From Streptomyces sp. 846.5 (GTDB taxonomy: Bacteria; Actinomycetota; Actinomycetes; Streptomycetales; Streptomycetaceae): DNA of 64,000 nucleotides. A model generated the notes under the pieces. That model had not been told where the DNA came from, did not search any database, and saw only the letters and a program-made list of their open reading frames with translations. The DNA lies in the NCBI RefSeq assembly GCF_004365705.1, contig NZ_SOBN01000002.1:1736001-1800000 (forward strand), read 5' to 3'. Positions 7,795-16,758 of this stretch are shown piece by piece (position 1 is the stretch's first letter; every line of letters begins with the position of its first letter). The translations under genes were made by a program, and so were the position numbers.

Positions 7795-9575
7795 CCGATC
7801 TCGTGTGTCTGCAGCCAGATTTCCAGAAGGGCGGCCTGCCAGAGCGCATTGGAGCCCAGCGTGGTGCGGTGCTCGTCGGGAGCGCTGAGCAGTTCGGCGA
7901 GGTACTCGTCGCGGAACAGGCCGCGGGCGCGGGCCTCGGGGGCGGCGAGCGCCTCGCGGACCCGGTCCAGGACCGGACCCGCCATATGACGGATCGCCGG
8001 CACCGGGAAGTAGCCCTTGGGCCGGTCCACGATCCCGGTGGGCAGCAGCTTCCGTCCGGCGTCCTTGAGGACGCCCTTGCCGCCCTGGGCGAGCTTCAGC
8101 TCGGGCGGGCAGGCCGCGGCCAGCTCCACCAGCTCGTGGTCCAGGAACGGGACCCGGGCCTCCAGGCCCCAGGCCATGGTCATGTTGTCCACCCGTTTGA
8201 CCGGGTCGTCCACCAGCATCACCCGGCTGTCCAGCCGCAGCGCCGCGTCCAGGGCGGTGTCCGCGCCGGCCGCCGAGGTATGGGCGCGGACGAACTCGCC
8301 GGAGGCGTCGTGGTCGATGCGGTACTCCGGGTGCAGCATGGCCGCGAGTTCGTTGTGCGGTCGGTCCACGAAGACCCTGCAGTAGGCGTCGGCGGTCTCC
8401 GCCCGGGGGACGCCGGCCAGCGGCGGGTACCAGTCGTAGCCGGCGAAGATCTCGTCGGCGCCCTGGCCGCTCTGGACGACCTTGACCTCCTTGGACACCT
8501 CCTGCGAGAGCAGGTGGAAGGCGACCGCGTCATGGCTGACCATGGGCTCGCTCATGGCGTCGATCGCCTGGTCCAGGGCGGCCGGGAGCCGGTCCGAGGG
8601 CACCATGATGCGGTGGTGGTCGGTGGCGTAGCGCTCGGCGACCAGGTCCGAGTAGACGAACTCGTCGCCCTGCTCGCCGCCCTCGGTCTCGAAGCCGACG
8701 CTGAAGGTCGCCAGGTCGCGGGCGCCGGACTCGGCGAGCAGGGCGACGACCAGGCTGGAGTCCAGTCCGCCGGACAGCAGCACGCCCACCGGCACGTCGG
8801 CGACGGTGCGGCGGCGCACGGCGGTGCGCAGCCCGTCCAGGACGGCGTCGCACCAGTCCGCGGCGTCCATCCCGGCGTACTGGGACAGCCTGGTGTGCGG
8901 CGGGTCCCAGTACCGGCGGTCGTGGTGGGTGCCGTCGGGCTCGATCACCCGGACGGTGGCCGGCGCGAGCTTGCCGACGCCCGCCAGGACGGTGCGCGGC
9001 GCGGGCACGACGGAGTGGAAGCTGAGGTAGTGGTGCAGGGCGACGCGGTCGATCGAGGTGTCGACGCCGCCCCCGGCGAGCAGCGCCGGCAGCGAGGAGG
9101 CGAAGCGCAGCCGGCCCGGTCCCTCGGCCAGGTAGAGCGGCTTGATGCCGAGCCGGTCCCGGCCGAGAACGACCCGGCCGGACTCGTGCTCCACCAGCGC
9201 GAACGCGAACATCCCGGCGAAGCGGGTGACGCAGTCGACCCCCCACTCCTGGTAGGCCTTCAGCAGCACCTCGGTGTCGGAGTGGGAGAAGAAGCGGTGC
9301 CCCGCGCCCTCCAGCTGTTTGCGCAGCTCACGGTGGTTGTAGATGCAGCCGTTGAAGACCACGGTCAGCCCTGCGCCGGGGTCCGTCATCGGCTGGGCGC
9401 CGCGCTCGGACAGATCGATGATCTTGAGCCGCCGGTGGCCCAGGGCGACCGCGCCCTGGGACCACAGGCCCCGGCCGTCGGGGCCGCGGGCCGCCAGCCG
9501 GTCCGTCATCCGCTCGACGGCGGCCAGGTCGGGGCGCGATCCGTCGAAGCGGACCTCTCCGCTCAGTCCGCACAT
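7791..9575 (-). CDS. Asparagine-synthase-type amidotransferase, NAGGN-amidotransferase-like
   Basis: 594 residues. Met-Cys2 starts the class-II glutaminase domain (MCGLSGEVRFDG, RGPDGRGLWSQG, ALGHRRLKIIDLS, VVFNGCIYNHREL). The C-terminal synthetase domain has the PP-loop LLSGGLDSSLV (about 258) and later MTMAWGLEARVPFLDHEL. The wording of the N-terminal domain is close to the enzyme that amidates N-acetylglutaminylglutamine in osmoprotectant synthesis, rather than to housekeeping AsnB. It would transfer ammonia from glutamine to an adenylated carboxylate. It overlaps the upstream ligase gene by 13 nt and the downstream peptidase by 4 nt. The assignment to that subfamily is from memory of its wording. 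Confidence 0.85.
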   Translation of the reverse strand: MCGLSGEVRFDGSRPDLAAVERMTDRLAARGPDGRGLWSQGAVALGHRRLKIIDLSERGAQPMTDPGAGLTVVFNGCIYNHRELRKQLEGAGHRFFSHSDTEVLLKAYQEWGVDCVTRFAGMFAFALVEHESGRVVLGRDRLGIKPLYLAEGPGRLRFASSLPALLAGGGVDTSIDRVALHHYLSFHSVVPAPRTVLAGVGKLAPATVRVIEPDGTHHDRRYWDPPHTRLSQYAGMDAADWCDAVLDGLRTAVRRRTVADVPVGVLLSGGLDSSLVVALLAESGARDLATFSVGFETEGGEQGDEFVYSDLVAERYATDHHRIMVPSDRLPAALDQAIDAMSEPMVSHDAVAFHLLSQEVSKEVKVVQSGQGADEIFAGYDWYPPLAGVPRAETADAYCRVFVDRPHNELAAMLHPEYRIDHDASGEFVRAHTSAAGADTALDAALRLDSRVMLVDDPVKRVDNMTMAWGLEARVPFLDHELVELAAACPPELKLAQGGKGVLKDAGRKLLPTGIVDRPKGYFPVPAIRHMAGPVLDRVREALAAPEARARGLFRDEYLAELLSAPDEHRTTLGSNALWQAALLEIWLQTHEIG

Positions 9576-12109
9576 GCGGGTGCCACCCCGATCCAGGTGT
9601 CCTTGGCGCCGCCGCCGCGGGAGGAGTTGACGATCAGGCTGCCCCCGGCAGCGACCCGGGTGAGCGCGGCCGGCAGCACGGTCGGCCGCAGGCCGACGGC
9701 GCCGGGGCCGCTGCCCTCGCGTTCGGCGCAGACGAAGGCCCTGAGGTCGACCACCCGGGGCTCCAGGCGCTCCCCGTCGAAAGTGGGATGGCTGGTCAGC
9801 GAGACCACGTCCTGGGCCACCCAGCGGTCCGGGGCCTCCAGCAGGGCGGCGTGCAGCCGGGCCAGCTCCTCCGGGGAGGCGTAGGGGCCGATGACGACGC
9901 CCGCGCCGCCGTACCCGTCCACCGGTTTGACGACCAGTTCGGGCAGCCGTTCCAGGATCTCGTCGAGCCGGCCCTCCTCGGTCGGCAGCAGGGTGGGGAC
10001 CTGGTTCAGCAGCGGTTCCTCGCCGAGGTAGTAGCGGATCAGCCGGGGGACGAAGGAGTAGAGCGCCTTGTCGTCGGCGACCCCGTTGCCGGGGGCGTTG
10101 GCCAGGGTGAGCAGGCCCGACTCCACGGCCGCGATCAGGCCCGGCCAGAGCGGGACGCCGTCCTCCCCCACCGCCTTGGCGAGGTCGTCCTCGTCGATGC
10201 GCCGGTAGAGGACGTCCACGGGTCCGCCGCCGGCCCTGACCCGGCCGTCCCGGCCGATGGTCAGCTGGTCAGGGGTGAACACGCCGACGCCCATGGCCTG
10301 CGCCAGGGTCCGGTGCTCGTACCAGGCGGAGTTCTGCGGCCCGTCGCTGACGATGGCGACCACCGGATCGTCCGCGGCACCGGGGGGCGCGGAGGCGCGC
10401 AGGGTGCGCCGCAGCACTTCGGGGACGGTGTCCAGGGACAGCGTCCCGAAGCCCGGACCGATCACCGCGAGCCGGCGGGCGGCCAGGGCGTAGGCGATCC
10501 CCGAGGGCACCCGCAGATTGTCCTCCAGCACCAGCCAGCCCTGGGCGGCGTCCCTGACCAGGTCCATCCCGGCGACATGGATGCGGACCGACCCCGGCAG
10601 CGGCGCCCGGCCGGCGTCGCGCAGCCCGGCCGAGCCCTCCAGCACCCGCGCGGGCAGCACCCCGTCGCGGACCGCCGTGCGCTCGCCGTAGGCGTCGTGG
10701 GTGTAGGCCTCCAGGGCGCGCAGCCGCTGGGACAGGCCCAGGCTCAGGTCCCGCCACTCGCCGCCGTCGACCAGGCGCGGCACCACGTCGTAGGGGAACA
10801 GCCGGGGCTGGTCCTCGCCGTCCACCCGGAAGGTGACGCCGTCCCGCCACTGCCGGGCGTCACGCTCGCGGATCCGGCTGCGCAGACCGGCGGACTCCTG
10901 CCGCTCCAACTGCTCCAGCACGGCCCGGTAGGGCTCGCGGCTCTCCCCGGTGACGGTGACGGCCTCGTCCTGCTCGGCGCGGTAGCCGCGGAGCAGGCCG
11001 CGGTGGGACGGCTGCTCCCGCCCGACGCGGTCGCCGCGGGTCTCGGCGACCAGCAGGTCGACGGCGGCCCGGCGGCCGTCGCGCAGAGCCAGCCGGCGCA
11101 GCCGGTGCGCGGCGCTGCCCCGGCCCAGGGCCTCCTCGGCCAGTTCGACCACGGTGTCCCAGTCGCCGGTCTCCTCAAGTGCCGGGCGCAGCCGGGTCAG
11201 CAGCGAACGCACCACCCGCGGGGCAGGCACCGGAAGGCCGCTCGCCGGGTCCACCAGATCGCCCTCCAGGCCCGAGCGGGCCGCCCGCCAGGTCGCCGCG
11301 CGCAGCCACTCCTGAGCCCGCCGCGGCGGCGCGGTCCCGGCGGCGACATCGGCGCAGGCGTCCATGACCAGGGCGCGGAACAGTCCGGCGATCATCACCA
11401 CGGTCTCCGCGCGCGGGCAGGCGTCGCAGATCCGCAGCTCCAGGGTCTGCAGATGGGCGGAGGGGCGGACGTCGTAGTAGACCATCCCGGTGTCGCTGAT
11501 CACCCCCGAGCGCACCAGGTCCGCGATGGTGGCGTCGTACTCGGCCGCGCTGCTGAAGGAGCCGGCCGGACCGGTGGTGGGCCAGCGCTGCCAGAGCAGG
11601 GTCCGCCAGCTGGCATAGCCGGTGTCCGAACCCAGCCAGAACGGCGAGCTGGCCGACAGCGCCAGCAGCACCGGCAGCCAGGGCGCCAGCAGCCCCATGG
11701 CGAGCACGCCGGTGTCCCGGTCGGGTATGTCCACATGGACCTGCGCCCCGCAGATCAACTGCTCCTCGGCGACGACCCGGTAGTTCTCCGCCATCCGCCG
11801 GTAGCGCGGATCGTCGGTCGGGTCGATGCTGCCCAGCCGGGCCAACGGCGCCGTACCCGCCGCGACCACCGCCAGGCCCAGCGGCTCGGCGGCGTCGTTC
11901 AGCGCCCGGCGGGAGGTCTGCAGATCCCTCAGCAGCGCCGCGAGCGAGCGGTGCGGCCGGCTGTTGGCCTCCACGATGGACTGCTGGAGCTCTGTGGTGA
12001 ACCCCCGTTCGGGAAGCCGGTCCAGCACCGCCCGGGCCCGGGGTACCAGCGTTCTGGACTCGACATCGACGACATGGAACTCCTCCTCGACCCCGACCGC
12101 GACGACCAC
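9563..12109 (-). CDS. GCS2-type carboxylate-amine ligase fused to circularly permuted ATP-grasp
   Basis: 848 residues from the chosen GTG. Residues about 1-370 form a glutamate-cysteine-ligase-2 (YbdK-type) domain: VGVEEEFHVVD with the metal/ATP glutamates, SRPHRSL, GAQVHVDIPD and LQTLELRICD. After a linker, about 420-840 form a circularly permuted type-2 ATP-grasp domain: VLEDNLRVPSGIAYAL, NAPGNGVADDKALYSFVP, LVVKPVDGYGGAGVVIG, VDLRAFV and NSSRGGGAKDTW. Both domains make amide bonds with ATP, so one protein may build a small peptide in two steps. The start is GTG because AGGGGAG lies just before it and the GCS2 domain begins there; the frame is open upstream to 12280 with low-complexity sequence. 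It is first in the operon. Confidence 0.85.
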   Translation of the reverse strand: MVVAVGVEEEFHVVDVESRTLVPRARAVLDRLPERGFTTELQQSIVEANSRPHRSLAALLRDLQTSRRALNDAAEPLGLAVVAAGTAPLARLGSIDPTDDPRYRRMAENYRVVAEEQLICGAQVHVDIPDRDTGVLAMGLLAPWLPVLLALSASSPFWLGSDTGYASWRTLLWQRWPTTGPAGSFSSAAEYDATIADLVRSGVISDTGMVYYDVRPSAHLQTLELRICDACPRAETVVMIAGLFRALVMDACADVAAGTAPPRRAQEWLRAATWRAARSGLEGDLVDPASGLPVPAPRVVRSLLTRLRPALEETGDWDTVVELAEEALGRGSAAHRLRRLALRDGRRAAVDLLVAETRGDRVGREQPSHRGLLRGYRAEQDEAVTVTGESREPYRAVLEQLERQESAGLRSRIRERDARQWRDGVTFRVDGEDQPRLFPYDVVPRLVDGGEWRDLSLGLSQRLRALEAYTHDAYGERTAVRDGVLPARVLEGSAGLRDAGRAPLPGSVRIHVAGMDLVRDAAQGWLVLEDNLRVPSGIAYALAARRLAVIGPGFGTLSLDTVPEVLRRTLRASAPPGAADDPVVAIVSDGPQNSAWYEHRTLAQAMGVGVFTPDQLTIGRDGRVRAGGGPVDVLYRRIDEDDLAKAVGEDGVPLWPGLIAAVESGLLTLANAPGNGVADDKALYSFVPRLIRYYLGEEPLLNQVPTLLPTEEGRLDEILERLPELVVKPVDGYGGAGVVIGPYASPEELARLHAALLEAPDRWVAQDVVSLTSHPTFDGERLEPRVVDLRAFVCAEREGSGPGAVGLRPTVLPAALTRVAAGGSLIVNSSRGGGAKDTWIGVAPACAD

Positions 12110-12202
12110 GCTGCTCCCCTTTCGGTTGGACCGTGTTGCTGGCGCCGAGGCTAGGGCAGTCGATGGCCGCTCCGGATTACGGGCATGTGAATCTCCCTGG
12201 CC

Positions 12203-12215
12203 TGACGGCCTGTCA
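12203..12215. promoter_or_regulatory. Palindrome upstream of the ligase-amidotransferase operon
   Basis: TGACGGCCTGTCA lies about 95 bp before the GTG of the fusion ligase. With the flanking C and G it forms CTGAC/GTCAG arms. It differs at two central bases from the site at 5774-5786, so a shared regulator is only a guess. The rest of the 227-bp gap (12110-12336) shows nothing else clear. Confidence 0.3.
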
Positions 12216-12336
12216 GCACCCTCAGGGGTGGTGGTGTCGTCCGAGGGTTCGGCAGTGCCGCATCCGGCTGAAGCGGTCACAGCAACGCCACCACCGACGC
12301 CTACCCTCGCCGCTCGCCGCCATGTCGACGGACCCG

Positions 12337-13976
12337 TCAGTCGATCCGGAGGAACACCGGGTTGGTGAGCGCCGCCATCGGGCCCCAGACCAGGGCCGGG
12401 CCCATGTGGTTGCCCTGGCCCGGAGTGCCGTCGGCCATCGGGTGGCGGACCTCGGCGCGGACGTAGGCCGCCAGCGAGGCGGTGGTCCGCCAGATCACCG
12501 TTCCGGCGCCGGCGTCGGGCAACGACTCCTGGTGCATCTGGCCCTCGTCGGTGATGAAGCGGACCGTGCCGTTGGGGACGCCGGAGACATCGATCCGGAC
12601 GTCCACCGGAGCGTCGGCCGCCGCTGTGAGCGTGCCGCCGATGCCGGCCTGACGGCCGCCGCCGGTGACGGTGAAGTCGAGCCCGACCGCCGAGGACTCG
12701 GCGATCCAGCTGCGGCCCGCTTTGATGCCGGCCAGTACCTCAGGGGTGGTCAGATCGTCGGCGAGGACCACATTGTGGGGCAGCCCGATGACCTGCGGAA
12801 CGCTGTGGGCGTCACTGTTGCCCATCGCGGGGGTCCAGCGCCGGCCGGTGCGCACGGCCTCGCCGAGCCGGGCATCCCAGGTGTCGACCGCCGACTCGTC
12901 GTCGTAGGTCCAGGGGCCGTTCCAGACCTCCATGGCGTCTGCGTCGTCGTAGCCGGACTTCCACTGGCAGGCGATGTACGGGCAGTACGGGTGCGCGGGC
13001 ACCACCAGCCCGCCGGAGCGGTGCACCTGGCCGGCGAACCGGGTGAAGGCGTCGTCGCGCGAGCGGTAGCGCCAGTCGATCCACTCCCCCGCCGGGAGGC
13101 CGAGCGCCAGCCAGTGGCCGTTGCGGGTGGTGACCTCCTCGCCGGTGACGATCAGCAGTCCGGACCGGAGTACTGGCCCCAGACGGCGTGCGAGGCACTG
13201 GTGTTGTGGTCGGTGGAGACCATGAAGTCCAGCCCGGCGGCCCGGGCGCCGGCCGCGACCTCGGAGGGGAGGCGCCGACCGTCGGAATAGACGGTGTGCA
13301 GATGGCCGTCGCCCCGGTACCAGGCGCGGCCCCGACCCTTGGCGCGCTGCGGCGGGTAGTCGGGCACGAAGGCGGGACCGGGCTCGCCGAAGGTCAGCGT
13401 CACCTGGACCTGGTAGTCCAGGCCCTGCGGCGCGACCTGGTAGGGGCCGAGGACGACATGCCAGGTCCCGGCACCGACCGGTCCCGGCAGATAGCCGGGG
13501 GTGGCCTCGCTGTTGCTGATCACGAAGGACGTGCGGAAGCCGCCTGACCAACCGCGGAAGCCCTTGCCGCCAAGGGCGGTGCCGCGCTGGTCGAAGACGC
13601 CGATGTCGCAGGAGTTCGCCGGGGTACCGGCCGGAACGGCGGGCTTGTCGTACGAGTACTGGACGGAGATCTGCTGCACCCCTTCGGGGACCTCGACCGG
13701 GAGGTAGACGAAGTCGGCGGCGCCGGTGTCGAGATGGCCGCTGATGGTCCGGGTGGCCGTGGATCCCGGAGCGGGGGCCTCTGCTGACGAAGCGTCAGCG
13801 GCTCGGGCGGACGCGACCGGAGCGAAAGCGACCGGAGCGAGCGTGATCGCCGCCGCCCCGGCCGTGACGCCGAGCAGCATCCTGCGGCGGTCGAAGGAGT
13901 GCTGCTCACAGGGCTCGTCCGTAGGAGCGTGGTCGGTGCGGGGGTGGTCGGTGGGACTGCTGTCCTTGGGGTTCAT
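12337..13976 (-). pseudogene. Tat-exported CehA/McbA-type PHP metallohydrolase, frameshifted
   Basis: Two open frames together encode one protein of about 546 residues. The N-terminal part has a twin-arginine signal (FDRRRMLLGVTAGAAA), a beta-rich domain and then PHP motifs GDGHLHTVYSDGR and VSTDHNTSASH. The frame ends at a stop near 13150. The other frame continues with LLIVTGEEVTTRNGHWLALG, VVPAHPYCPY, GNSDAHSVPQ and a C-terminal beta domain ending VFLRID. One extra C near 13160 (GACTGCTG to GACCTGCTG) restores one frame, and the total length, 1640, is one short of a multiple of three. PHP proteins are metal-dependent phosphoesterases or hydrolases. The ATG at 13976 has GGAGG at proper spacing. 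This is a real mutation or a sequencing error. Confidence 0.8.
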
Positions 13977-14087
13977 GGTGTCCTCCACGGGTCGACCGGC
14001 AGTGCACGATCAGTGCACCGGACTCTTGACACCCTCGTCCTCCCGCGTGAACACCGGGCGTCAATCGATCGTCCGTAGACTGATCCG

Positions 14088-14858
14088 ATGTCGACGACAA
14101 CTGACCTCCGCCGCACAGCCGACTTCAGGACGTCCTTCGCCCGGCGGCAGGCCGCCCTGCTGACCGGGTTTCCGGGCGGATTCGTGGTCCAGGACCCGGA
14201 GTTCGCCGGATCGCACGAGCACAACCAGATCTATGTGGACGGCCCCGTCGACCCGGCCGAGCTGCCGGCCCTCGCCGACGCGGCGCTCGCCCCGTTGCCG
14301 CACCGCCGTATCACCGTGCTCGACGACGAGTTGGGGCGGGCCTGCGTCCCGGTGCTGGAGGCGGCCGGCTACACGCATGAGCAGGAGCTGGTCATGGCCC
14401 GTCCCGGCGTGGTCGCCGAGCCCGGGCTGCCGCTGGCGGAGACGGTGTCCCTCGGCGAGCTGCGGCCGGCCGTGGCCCGGCAGACCCGGGCCTGGCTGCC
14501 CAAGGCCGAACAGTCCATGATCGACCACCTGGTCGAGCGCCGCACCGCCCGGCTGCGCGGCGCCGACGAGGTCCGCTTCCTGGCCGTCCGCGACGACGAG
14601 CACGCGGTGGCGGCCTCGGCCGACGTCTACCTGGACCGGAACCAGGGGATCGGCCAGATCGAGGAGGTCGTCACCGTCGAGGACCGCACCCATCGCGGCT
14701 ACGCGGGCACGCTGCTGCGCACCGCCCTGCACCTGGCCGCCGACTGCCCGCTGTTCTTCCTGGTCGCCGACGCCGAGGACTGGCCCCGCCACTGGTACGC
14801 CCGGCTGGGCTTCCGGGAGTTGGGGCTCACCCACAGCTTCAGCGCCACCCTCGACTGA
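14088..14858 (+). CDS. GNAT family N-acetyltransferase
   Basis: 256 residues with the acetyl-CoA-binding part in the C-terminal half: IGQIEEVVTVEDRTHRGYAGTLL (a variant of the Q/RxxGxG/A loop, here HRGYAGTL at about 202-209), then FFLVADAEDWPRHWYARLGF. The N-terminal half (about 1-120) has a second, degenerate GNAT-like fold with QIYVDGPVDP and RRITVLDDELG. The substrate is unknown. The gene is convergent with the polyol dehydrogenase operon, the stops being 23 bp apart. Confidence 0.8.
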   Translation: MSTTTDLRRTADFRTSFARRQAALLTGFPGGFVVQDPEFAGSHEHNQIYVDGPVDPAELPALADAALAPLPHRRITVLDDELGRACVPVLEAAGYTHEQELVMARPGVVAEPGLPLAETVSLGELRPAVARQTRAWLPKAEQSMIDHLVERRTARLRGADEVRFLAVRDDEHAVAASADVYLDRNQGIGQIEEVVTVEDRTHRGYAGTLLRTALHLAADCPLFFLVADAEDWPRHWYARLGFRELGLTHSFSATLD

Positions 14859-14881
14859 GCCCGGTCCCGGCCACCACTGGG

Positions 14882-15871
14882 TCAGGGGACGACCTGGATC
14901 TTCCTCCCCTTCCCGGCCCGGAACTGCTGGAGCGCCGCGGCGTAGTCGTCCAGCGGGACCCGGTCGCTGATGAACACCTCCGGGTCCAGCACCCCGGTGG
15001 CGAAGAGGTCCGCGGCGCGTTCGAAGCTGTGCAGGACCGCCATGGAGCCGGTGATGGTGATCTCCTGGTTGTAGATCCGGTAGGGCTCGATGGTGGCGCG
15101 CGCGGCGTAGTCGGCCACGCCGAACTGGAGGTAGGTGCCGCCCTTGCCCACCCGGCCCAGTGCGTCCTGGATCGCCTCCTGGTTCCCGGTGGCGTCGATG
15201 ACGACGTCCCAGCCCCGCGGGCGCAGGATCTCGTCGGCGGAGGTGGCGGCGCTGGTGCAGCCCAGGGAGCGGGCGGTGGCCAGCCGCTCGCTGTTGATGT
15301 CGACCACGTCGACCACGGAGGCCCCGGTGCGCTTGGCGAGCTCCAGCATCATCAGGCCCATCGTCCCCGACCCGTAGATCAGCACCTGGGTGGCCAACCG
15401 GCTGCGCAGCACGTCGTATCCGCGCACGGCGCAGGACAGCGGCTCGATCAGCGCCGCGTCCATGGTGCGCACGTGCTCCGGCAGCTTCACGCAGTTGGCG
15501 GCCGGGGCGACGGCGTACTCGGCGGCGCCGCCGGGGGCGGTGACCCCGATCGCGGCCCAGCGCTCGCAGAGGTTGTTGCGGCCCAGACGGCAGTAGTGGC
15601 ACTCATGGCAGTACAGCGAGGGGTCGGCCGCCACCTGGTCGCCGACGGCCAGGTCGCGGACCTCGGCCCCGAGCGCGACGACCTCGCCAGCGAACTCGTG
15701 GCCGGGGATGATCGGCAGGGTCGGTGCGAACTCGCCCTGCAGGATGTGCAGGTCGGTTCCGCACAGGCCGCAGGCGGCGACCTGGACCACGACGTCGCGG
15801 GGGCCGGGCGTCGGGTCCTCGACGGTTTCGACCCGCACCACCCCGGGCGAGCTGATGACGGCTGCCTTCAC
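14882..15871 (-). CDS. Zinc-dependent medium-chain alcohol (polyol) dehydrogenase
   Basis: 329 residues. The catalytic zinc ligands are in ACGLCGTDLH (Cys) and PGHEFAGEV (His-Glu). The structural zinc has the four-Cys loop CHECHYCRLGRNNLC. The Rossmann motif is YGSGTMGLMM and the NAD-selecting acidic residue follows VVDVVD. The family includes sorbitol, xylitol and threonine dehydrogenases. Position at the end of a sugar/polyol ABC operon makes oxidation of an imported sugar alcohol to a ketose the likely role. The start is GTG overlapping the permease stop by 4 nt (GTGA), so it is translationally coupled. Confidence 0.88.
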   Translation of the reverse strand: MKAAVISSPGVVRVETVEDPTPGPRDVVVQVAACGLCGTDLHILQGEFAPTLPIIPGHEFAGEVVALGAEVRDLAVGDQVAADPSLYCHECHYCRLGRNNLCERWAAIGVTAPGGAAEYAVAPAANCVKLPEHVRTMDAALIEPLSCAVRGYDVLRSRLATQVLIYGSGTMGLMMLELAKRTGASVVDVVDINSERLATARSLGCTSAATSADEILRPRGWDVVIDATGNQEAIQDALGRVGKGGTYLQFGVADYAARATIEPYRIYNQEITITGSMAVLHSFERAADLFATGVLDPEVFISDRVPLDDYAAALQQFRAGKGRKIQVVP

Positions 15872-16758
15872 TTGACTGCTCCAAGGGAGAGGCCCTGGAC
15901 CAGCTTGTCCTGGGCGGCGAACCCGGCGATGAGCACGGGCAGGGAGATGCAGACGGCGGCGGCGCACACCTTGGCCAGGAACAGGCCCTGGCTGGTGACG
16001 AAGCTGGTGAGGAACACCGGTGCGGTGCCCGCCACGACGCCGGTCAGCACCTCGGCGTACAGGAGTTCGTTCCAGCTGAAGATGAAGGCGATCAGCGCGG
16101 TGGCGGCGATGCCGGGGGCGGCCACCGGGGCCACGATCCGGCGCAGGGTGGTCAGCAGCCCCGCGCCGTCGATGGCGGCCGCCTCCAGGATCTCCTTGGG
16201 GACCTCGGCGAGGAAGGAGCGCATCATCCAGACCGCGATCGGCAGGTTCATCGAGGTGTAGAGGATGACCAGCAGCCAGATGGTGTCCAGCATGCCGGCG
16301 TACTTGGCGATCAGGTACAGCGGCAGCAGTCCGGCCACCACCGGCAGCATCTTGGTGGACAGGAAGAAGAACATCACATCGGTCCACTTGCGCACCGGTT
16401 TGATCGACAGCGCGTAGGCGGCGGGGATCGCCAGCACCAGCACCAGCACGGTGGAACCGATGCTGGCGGTAAGGGAGTTGATCAGCGGCGGCCAGGGGCT
16501 GACGCCGGTGGTGGCGCCGAAGAACTCCCGGTAGCCCTGCAGCGTCAGGCTCGCGCCGATGCTCGGCGGGTTGGTGGCCGCGCTGGACTCGCTGTGCAGC
16601 GAGGTGAGCACCATCCAGGCGAAGGGGGCGAAGAAGAGCAGTCCGCAGAGCCAGGCCAGCAGGCCCAGCAGGCTGCGGTTGCGGTTGTCCTTGCGGTTGC
16701 CGTTGCGATTGCCGTTGCGGTTGCGATTGCGCTTGCGCGTGGCGCCGGCATTGGTCAC
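15868..16758 (-). CDS. Carbohydrate ABC transporter permease, MalG type
   Basis: 296 residues with about six membrane segments. The cytoplasmic EAA loop, contact for the ATPase, is visible as EVPKEILEAAAIDGAG (about 190). It imports a sugar or polyol together with the adjacent MalF-type permease and binding protein. The start is GTG overlapping the MalF-type stop by 4 nt, with GGAGGAGA upstream. The N-terminus is odd: residues about 8-28 are a near-pure Arg/Asn/Gly/Lys run encoded by a short CGCAAC/GGCAAC repeat (about 16676-16738). No ATPase gene is in the operon; such actinobacterial importers commonly use a shared MsiK ATPase. Confidence 0.9.
   Translation of the reverse strand: MTNAGATRKRNRNRNGNRNGNRKDNRNRSLLGLLAWLCGLLFFAPFAWMVLTSLHSESSAATNPPSIGASLTLQGYREFFGATTGVSPWPPLINSLTASIGSTVLVLVLAIPAAYALSIKPVRKWTDVMFFFLSTKMLPVVAGLLPLYLIAKYAGMLDTIWLLVILYTSMNLPIAVWMMRSFLAEVPKEILEAAAIDGAGLLTTLRRIVAPVAAPGIAATALIAFIFSWNELLYAEVLTGVVAGTAPVFLTSFVTSQGLFLAKVCAAAVCISLPVLIAGFAAQDKLVQGLSLGAVK

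Noticed and set aside
4039..7989. A 1316-codon open frame on the plus strand opposite the acyl-CoA ligase and S9 peptidase genes
   Set aside because: It has no recognisable domains, is Gly/Ala/Arg/Val-rich and mirrors well-supported genes on the other strand; such long antisense frames are expected at this GC content.
10269..10850. Additional frames inside the fused ligase gene
   Set aside because: They are out-of-frame shadows of the ATP-grasp domain coding sequence.
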